A DNA stretch of 64,000 nucleotides, taken from NCBI RefSeq assembly GCF_012971725.1, contig NZ_CP048833.1, positions 1,550,001-1,614,000 of the forward strand, in the 5' to 3' direction. The translations under genes and the position numbers were made by a program. The notes under the pieces are model-generated. The model was not told the origin of the DNA and ran no database searches. It was given only the letters and a program-made list of their open reading frames with translations. Below, piece by piece: positions 59,017 through 64,000 of this stretch. Position 1 is the stretch's first letter; each line of letters starts with the position of its first letter. The stretch is from Pseudomonas multiresinivorans. Lineage in GTDB: Bacteria; Pseudomonadota; Gammaproteobacteria; Pseudomonadales; Pseudomonadaceae.

Positions 59017-59409
59017 ATGCTGGAAACAGTTGTAATCGTGATTCACCTGCTGATGGCGCTGGGTCTGGTTGTGCTGGTCCTGCTTCAGCAAGGCAAGGGT
59101 GCCGACGCCGGTGCGTCGTTCGGTGCTGGCGCTTCGGGTACTGTGTTTGGTAGTCAGGGTTCTGCTACCTTCCTGAGTCGTTTCACTGCTGTGCTGGCTG
59201 CAGTTTTTTTTATTACCAGCTTGGGTTTAGCGTATTTTGCTAAAGAAAAAGCTGATATGATTCGTCACGCTGGGCTTCCTGATCCGGCAGTGATGGAGCA
59301 GAAGCAGGAACAAGCTCCGGCAGCGAGTGACGTGCCGGGCGCGCAAGGGCAGCCTCAAGCCCCTGCAGGCGGTAACGGCGACGTTCCGGCGGCTCCTGAA
59401 CAGAAGTAA
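59017..59409 (+). CDS. secG: Protein-export channel subunit SecG
   Basis: The 130-residue product has two membrane helices (VVIVIHLLMALGLVVLVLL and FTAVLAAVFFITSLGLAYF) around the conserved loop QQGKGADAGASFGAGASGTVFGSQGSATFL. A C-terminal tail of about 45 residues is rich in Q, A and P, as in Pseudomonas SecG. It is part of SecYEG. Confidence 0.96.
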   Translation: MLETVVIVIHLLMALGLVVLVLLQQGKGADAGASFGAGASGTVFGSQGSATFLSRFTAVLAAVFFITSLGLAYFAKEKADMIRHAGLPDPAVMEQKQEQAPAASDVPGAQGQPQAPAGGNGDVPAAPEQK

Positions 59410-59425
59410 GCAGGCAAGAGTTTTT

Positions 59426-59511
59426 GCCGAGGTGGTGGAATTGGTAGACACGCTACCTTGAGGTGGTAGTGGCCATAGGCTGTAGGGGTTCGAGTCCCCT
59501 CCTCGGTACCA
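59426..59511 (+). tRNA. tRNA-Leu (GAG)
   Basis: The gene is 86 bases with encoded CCA. The acceptor stem is GCCGAGG/CCTCGGT, the D loop contains GGTAGACACG, and the anticodon loop TTGAGGT gives GAG. A long class II variable arm and a TTCGAGT T-loop are present. It is between secG and tRNA-fMet. Confidence 0.97.
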
Positions 59512-59517
59512 TATACG

Positions 59518-59541
59518 AAAGGGCCCGCAGTGCGGGCCTTG
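59518..59541 (+). terminator. Hairpin after tRNA-Leu
   Basis: A GGCCCGC/GCGGGCC stem lies ten bases after the tRNA, with a weak T run (TTGTCGTTT). Probable terminator of the tpiA-secG-leu transcript. Confidence 0.65.
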
Positions 59542-59558
59542 TCGTTTCGGAGTTTCGG

Positions 59559-59587
59559 TTGACCTTCAAGGGACTCAACCGTATAAT
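59559..59587 (+). promoter_or_regulatory. Consensus sigma-70 promoter of tRNA-fMet
   Basis: TTGACC (59559-59564), a 17-base spacer and a perfect TATAAT (59582-59587). Transcription should begin near 59594, ten bases before the mature tRNA. Confidence 0.9.
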
Positions 59588-59603
59588 TTCGCACCAGCTT
59601 TGA

Positions 59604-59680
<77 letters not shown>

Positions 59681-59689
59681 GTTTGGCAG

Positions 59690-59711
59690 AGCCCCTTTTC
59701 AGGGGCTTTTT
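59690..59711 (+). terminator. Terminator after tRNA-fMet
   Basis: AGCCCCT/AGGGGCT stem, TTTC loop and a T run, ten bases after the tRNA. Confidence 0.88.
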
Positions 59712-59757
59712 GCTAGCTGGACAGTCCGCGCCGCCAGATCAGGGCGGTCCTTAAGGG

Positions 59758-59779
59758 ATGGGCGTTTCGCCCATTTTTT
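59758..59779 (+). terminator. Second terminator-like hairpin in the rimP leader
   Basis: A seven-base perfect stem (ATGGGCG/CGCCCAT) with a TTT loop and six T. It lies 28 bases before the rimP start, so it could act as an attenuator for rimP-nusA-infB or simply reinforce the tRNA terminator. Confidence 0.75.
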
Positions 59780-59807
59780 GTTTCTACAGCATACGCGAGG
59801 CGATCAG

Positions 59808-60266
59808 GTGTCGAGCAAGCTAGAACAGTTGCAGGCCTTGTTGGCCCCTGTAGTAGAAGCGCTCGGCTATGAGTGCTGGGGCCTGGAGTACATTTCCCAA
59901 GGTCGTCATTCCCTGCTCCGGGTCTATATCGATCGTGCCGAAGGCATCCTGGTCGATGACTGCGAAATCGTCAGTCGTCAGATCAGTGGCATCCTCGACG
60001 TGGAAGACCCGATCAGTGGCGAGTACACCCTGGAGGTGTCGTCGCCCGGCATGGATCGGCCGCTCTTCACGCTCGAACAGTTCGCCCGTTACGTCGGCGA
60101 GCAGGTGAAGATCAAGCTGCGCACGCCCTTCGAACGGCGGCGTAATTTCCAGGGCATTCTCCGTGGTGTGGAGGAGCAGGATGTGGTGGTCCTGGTGGAC
60201 GACCATGAATACCTGCTGCCGGTCGACTCGATCGACAAGGCCAACATCATTCCCCGATTTGAGTGA
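59808..60266 (+). CDS. rimP: Ribosome maturation factor RimP
   Basis: The GTG start at 59808 follows GAGG; the product is 152 residues. It has the two-domain RimP pattern: LEQLQALLAPVVEALGYECWGLEYISQG, DDCEIVSRQISGILDVEDPISGEYTLEVSSPGMDRPLF and the C-terminal SH3-like DDHEYLLPVDSIDKANIIPRF. It is needed for 30S assembly. First gene of the rimP-nusA-infB operon. Confidence 0.97.
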   Translation: MSSKLEQLQALLAPVVEALGYECWGLEYISQGRHSLLRVYIDRAEGILVDDCEIVSRQISGILDVEDPISGEYTLEVSSPGMDRPLFTLEQFARYVGEQVKIKLRTPFERRRNFQGILRGVEEQDVVVLVDDHEYLLPVDSIDKANIIPRFE

Positions 60267-60311
60267 GCCGCCAGAGCGCGGATTCCAATGGATTGAAAGG
60301 CGAGGCGTACG

Positions 60312-61793
60312 ATGAGCAAAGAAGTACTGCTGGTTGTTGAGTCGGTATCCAACGAGAAGGGTGTACCGCCTGGCGTGATTTTCGAAGCGCTGGAGCTGGC
60401 TCTGGCAACCGCGACCAAAAAGCGTTTCGAGGACGAGGTTGATCTGCGCGTGGAAATCAACCGCGCCAACGGCAACTACGAAACCTTCCGTCGCTGGACC
60501 ATCGTCGAAGACGAGGATTACTCCAATCCGGCGTCTGAGCTGACCGTCGAAGACGTGCAGGAAGAGCACCCCGGCATGAAGGCCGGTGAAGTCATCGAAG
60601 AGAAGATCGAGTCCATCGAGTTCGGCCGTATCGCTGCACAGACTGCCAAGCAGGTCATCGTGCAGAAGGTTCGCGAAGCCGAGCGCGCTCAAGTGGTCGA
60701 CGCCTACCGCGAGAAGGTCAACGAGATCATCTCCGGCACCGTCAAGAAGGTCACCCGCGACAACGTGATCGTCGACCTGGGCAACAACGCCGAAGCGTTG
60801 CTGGCCCGCGACCAGATCATCCCGCGTGAAACCTTCCGCGTCGGCACCCGCGTGCGTGCCCTGCTGAAGGAAATCCGCAGCGAGAACCGCGGCCCTCAGC
60901 TGATCCTGTCGCGTACCGCGCCGGAAATGCTGATCGAGCTGTTCCGCATCGAAGTACCGGAAATCGCCGAGCAATTGATCGACGTGATGGCCGCCGCCCG
61001 TGACCCGGGTTCGCGCGCCAAGATCGCCGTTCGCTCCAAGGACAAGCGTATCGACCCGCAGGGCGCCTGCATCGGTATGCGTGGCTCCCGCGTCCAGGCC
61101 GTCTCCGGCGAACTGGGTGGCGAGCGTGTGGATATCGTCCTTTGGGATGACAACCCCGCGCAGTTCGTGATCAATGCCATGGCCCCGGCCGAAGTGGCGG
61201 CGATTATCGTCGACGAAGATACCCACACCATGGATATCGCCGTTGCCGAAGACAACCTGGCCCAGGCCATTGGCCGTAGTGGCCAGAACGTACGTCTGGC
61301 CAGCCAGCTCACCGGCTGGACCCTGAACGTGATGACCGAGGCCGATATCCAGGCCAAACAGCAGGCTGAAACTGGCGACATCCTGCAGCGCTTTGTCGAC
61401 GAGCTGGATGTCGACGAAGAGCTCGCCCAGGTACTGGTGGAGGAAGGCTTCACCACCCTGGAAGAAATCGCCTACGTACCGATGGAAGAGATGCTCAGCA
61501 TCGACGGCTTCGACGAAGACATCGTCAACGAGCTGCGCTCGCGCGCCAAGGATCGCCTGCTGACCAAAGCCATCGCCACTGAAGAAAAACTTGCCGACGC
61601 ACAACCTGCCGAAGACCTGCTCAGCCTCGATGGCATGACCAAAGAGCTGGCCGTAGACCTGGCGCTGCGCGGTGTAACCACCCGTGAAGATCTTGCCGAG
61701 CAATCGATTGACGATCTGCTCGACATCGACGGCATGGACGAAGAGCGTGCTGGCAAGTTGATCATGGCCGCCCGGGCCCATTGGTTCGAGTAA
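60312..61793 (+). CDS. nusA: Transcription termination/antitermination factor NusA
   Basis: The product is 493 residues. An N-terminal polymerase-binding domain (1-125) is followed by an S1 domain (about 135-200; GTVKKVTRDNVIVDLGNNAEALL) and KH1/KH2 domains with ACIGMRGSRVQAVSGELGGERVDIV and IGRSGQNVRLASQLTGW. Two acidic C-terminal repeats (about 360-490) are also present in enteric NusA. It modulates pausing, termination and antitermination. Confidence 0.98.
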   Translation: MSKEVLLVVESVSNEKGVPPGVIFEALELALATATKKRFEDEVDLRVEINRANGNYETFRRWTIVEDEDYSNPASELTVEDVQEEHPGMKAGEVIEEKIESIEFGRIAAQTAKQVIVQKVREAERAQVVDAYREKVNEIISGTVKKVTRDNVIVDLGNNAEALLARDQIIPRETFRVGTRVRALLKEIRSENRGPQLILSRTAPEMLIELFRIEVPEIAEQLIDVMAAARDPGSRAKIAVRSKDKRIDPQGACIGMRGSRVQAVSGELGGERVDIVLWDDNPAQFVINAMAPAEVAAIIVDEDTHTMDIAVAEDNLAQAIGRSGQNVRLASQLTGWTLNVMTEADIQAKQQAETGDILQRFVDELDVDEELAQVLVEEGFTTLEEIAYVPMEEMLSIDGFDEDIVNELRSRAKDRLLTKAIATEEKLADAQPAEDLLSLDGMTKELAVDLALRGVTTREDLAEQSIDDLLDIDGMDEERAGKLIMAARAHWFE

Positions 61794-61820
61794 GCATTCG
61801 CGGCCTGAGGAGAGAAGTGC

Positions 61821-64000
61821 ATGACGCAAGTCACGGTGAAAGAACTGGCCAAGACGGTCGATACGCCGGTGGAGCGCCTGCTGCTGCAGATGCGCGAAGC
61901 GGGTCTGCCCCATAACAATGCCGAGCAGGTGGTGACCGACAGCGAGAAGCAAGCGCTGCTGGCCCACCTGAAAGGCAGCCACGGTGATCGCGCGGATGAG
62001 CCGCGCAAGATCACCCTGCAACGCAAGACCACTTCGACCATTCGGGTCGCTGGCAGCAAGACCGTCAGCGTCGAGGTTCGAAAGAAGAAAACCTACGTCA
62101 AGCGTGATCCCGAAGAGCTTGAGGCCGAGCGCCAGCGCGAGCTGGAAGAGCAGCGTGCCGCTGAAGAGGCTGTGCGTCTGAAGGCCGAGGAAGAGGCTCG
62201 TCAGCGCGTCGCCGAGGAAGAGGCCCGCCGCCAGGCGGATGCCGCTCGCCAGGCTCCTGCCTCTACGCCTGCCGCTGCTGCGGTTGCTGCCGACGCCCCG
62301 CGCGCCGCTGCTCCTGCTCCGGCTGCGCCGGGCGCTGCTGCTCCTGCTGCGGATGACCGCAAGAAGGAAGAGCCGCGTCGTGTGCCCAAGCGTGACGAGG
62401 AAGACGAGCGCCGCGATCGCAAGCATGCCCAGCATCGCCCGTCGATCAAGGAAAAGGAAAAGACCACCGCGCCGCGCGTCGTGCGCAGTGGTGGTGACGA
62501 CGACGACAGCTTTGGCCGTCGCGGCGGTGGCCGTGGCAAGGGCAAGCTGAAGAAGCGTAACCAGCACGGGTTCCAGAGCCCGACAGGACCGATTGTGCGT
62601 GAAGTGAATATCGGCGAGACCATCACCGTGGGCGATCTCGCTGCCCAGATGTCGGTGAAGGGAGCCGAGGTCGTCAAGTTCATGTTCAAGATGGGCACCC
62701 CGGTGACCATCAACCAGGTACTCGACCAGGAAACCGCCCAGCTGATCGCCGAAGAACTCGGCCACAAGGTCAAGCTGGTCAGCGAGAACGCCCTGGAAGA
62801 GCAGCTGGCCGAATCCCTGAAATTCGAAGGTGAGGCTGTATCCCGCGCGCCGGTCGTGACCGTCATGGGCCACGTCGACCACGGCAAGACCTCGCTGCTC
62901 GACTACATCCGTCGTGCGAAGGTTGCAGCGGGCGAAGCCGGCGGCATCACTCAGCACATCGGCGCCTACCACGTGGAAACCGATCGCGGCATGGTCACCT
63001 TCCTCGACACCCCAGGCCACGCCGCGTTCACCGCGATGCGTGCCCGTGGTGCCCAGGCGACCGACATCGTCATCCTCGTGGTGGCAGCGGACGACGGCGT
63101 GATGCCGCAGACCCAGGAAGCCGTGCAGCACGCGAAAGCGGCTGGCGTGCCGATCGTGGTTGCGGTGAACAAGATCGACAAGCCCGACGCCAACCCGGAC
63201 AACATCAAGAACGGCCTGGCCGCTCTGGATGTGATCCCGGAAGAGTGGGGCGGCGATGCTCCGTACGTTCACGTTTCCGCGAAGCTGGGTACCGGCGTCG
63301 ACGAGCTGCTCGAAGCCGTACTGCTGCAGGCTGAAGTACTCGAACTCAAAGCCACTCCGTCGGCCCCGGGCCGTGGCGTGGTGGTCGAGTCCCGTCTGGA
63401 CAAGGGCCGTGGCCCGGTAGCCACCGTGCTGGTTCAGGACGGCACCCTGCGTCAGGGCGACATGGTGTTGGTCGGCGTCAACTACGGCCGCGTCCGTGCG
63501 ATGCTCGACGAGAACGGCAAGCCGATCAAGGAAGCCGGTCCGTCGATTCCGGTCGAGATCCTCGGCCTGGACGGCACCCCGGATGCCGGTGACGAGATGA
63601 CCGTGGTCGCCGACGAGAAGAAGGCCCGCGAAGTCGCTTTGTTCCGTCAGGGTAAGTTCCGCGAAGTGAAACTGGCTCGTGCCCACGCCGGCAAGCTGGA
63701 AAACATCTTCGAGAACATGGGCCAGGAAGAGAAGAAGACCCTCAACATCGTCCTCAAGTCCGATGTCCGTGGTTCGCTGGAAGCCCTGCAGGGCTCGCTC
63801 AGTGGTCTGGGCAACGACGAGGTGCAGGTTCGCGTGGTCGGTGGCGGCGTCGGTGGTATCACCGAGTCCGATGCCAACCTGGCGCTGGCCTCCAACGCGG
63901 TGCTGTTCGGCTTCAACGTCCGTGCTGATGCTGGTGCGCGCAAGATCGTCGAGTCCGAAGGCCTCGACATGCGTTACTACAACGTGATCTACGACATCAT
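61821..64000 (+). CDS. infB: Translation initiation factor IF-2 (3' end outside window)
   Basis: The ATG at 61821 is followed by 726 codons running to the window end without a stop. The N-terminal IF2-N fold (TQVTVKELAKTVDTPVERLLLQM) is followed by a charged, alanine/proline-rich linker (about 105-245, low complexity) and a second N-domain. The G domain begins near residue 346: VMGHVDHGKTSLLDYI, DTPGHAAF and NKIDKPDANPDN, with the beta-barrel domain II after it. It places fMet-tRNA on the 30S subunit. The missing part is the C-terminal fMet-binding domain. Confidence 0.97.
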   Translation, partial: MTQVTVKELAKTVDTPVERLLLQMREAGLPHNNAEQVVTDSEKQALLAHLKGSHGDRADEPRKITLQRKTTSTIRVAGSKTVSVEVRKKKTYVKRDPEELEAERQRELEEQRAAEEAVRLKAEEEARQRVAEEEARRQADAARQAPASTPAAAAVAADAPRAAAPAPAAPGAAAPAADDRKKEEPRRVPKRDEEDERRDRKHAQHRPSIKEKEKTTAPRVVRSGGDDDDSFGRRGGGRGKGKLKKRNQHGFQSPTGPIVREVNIGETITVGDLAAQMSVKGAEVVKFMFKMGTPVTINQVLDQETAQLIAEELGHKVKLVSENALEEQLAESLKFEGEAVSRAPVVTVMGHVDHGKTSLLDYIRRAKVAAGEAGGITQHIGAYHVETDRGMVTFLDTPGHAAFTAMRARGAQATDIVILVVAADDGVMPQTQEAVQHAKAAGVPIVVAVNKIDKPDANPDNIKNGLAALDVIPEEWGGDAPYVHVSAKLGTGVDELLEAVLLQAEVLELKATPSAPGRGVVVESRLDKGRGPVATVLVQDGTLRQGDMVLVGVNYGRVRAMLDENGKPIKEAGPSIPVEILGLDGTPDAGDEMTVVADEKKAREVALFRQGKFREVKLARAHAGKLENIFENMGQEEKKTLNIVLKSDVRGSLEALQGSLSGLGNDEVQVRVVGGGVGGITESDANLALASNAVLFGFNVRADAGARKIVESEGLDMRYYNVIYDI

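Noticed and set aside
59820..63686. A 1288-codon open frame on the minus strand opposite rimP, nusA and infB.
   Set aside because: It mirrors highly GC3-biased genes on the other strand; the translation is a low-complexity H/D/G/Q-rich shadow with no domain, and the plus-strand genes are unmistakable.

Overview
The window is GC-rich Pseudomonas chromosome. From about 30.3 kb to the right end, the gene order (dld-lldD-lldP/lldR, smpB, ratA-rnfH, bamE, fur, recN, grpE-dnaK-dnaJ, dapB, carA-leuE-carB, greA, yhbY, rlmE, ftsH, folP, glmM, tpiA, secG, tRNA-Leu, tRNA-fMet, rimP-nusA-infB) is the conserved Pseudomonas block known from P. aeruginosa. The tmRNA tag reads ANDDNYALAA, also as in P. aeruginosa. 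The window starts inside a sugar nucleotidyltransferase gene and ends inside infB.

Region by region. (1) 1-7.4 kb: a tightly coupled, rightward surface-glycan operon. It encodes a nucleotidyltransferase, a cupin, a GT-A-like protein, an unknown, a small twin-arginine protein, a GMC oxidoreductase, a WavE-family protein and a GT4 glycosyltransferase, and it ends in a strong terminator. (2) 7.4-13.7 kb: an amino acid/polyamine permease and a KauB/PuuC-type aldehyde dehydrogenase, divergent from a GntR regulator and a soluble Cache-domain protein; then yceH and a small hypothetical gene. (3) 13.69-21.82 kb: an 8.1 kb integrative element in the 3' end of ssrA (tmRNA), bounded by 27-bp direct repeats. 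It has a tyrosine integrase, a filamentous-phage-type replication initiator, a divergent repressor/excisionase-like switch with two matching operators, and no virion genes that I can see. Its AT-rich left end holds a two-gene operon (coiled-coil protein plus HEPN-motif protein). A second HEPN-motif gene sits between the integrase and the attachment site. (4) 21.8-30.3 kb: tmRNA, a DJ-1/PfpI protein, a CaCA cation antiporter behind a yybP-ykoY (Mn2+) riboswitch, a single-chain biotin-dependent acyl-CoA carboxylase, a small periplasmic protein and a PmrAB/QseBC-like two-component system. (5) 30.3-37.4 kb: the lactate utilisation locus lldP-lldD-dld with divergent lldR; lldP carries a one-base frameshift. 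(6) 37.4-64 kb: housekeeping genes, with a textbook sigma-32 promoter before grpE and a consensus sigma-70 promoter before the initiator tRNA.

The strongest candidate for something undescribed is the ssrA element. It looks like a minimal, virion-less relative of Pf-type filamentous phages, comparable in logic to satellites such as RS1. It carries two separate genes with the R-N-x-x-x-H signature of HEPN ribonucleases at its two ends, which suggests a compact defence (abortive infection) island. It also supplies a new terminator for tmRNA in place of the one it displaced. These functional readings are inferences from sequence alone.
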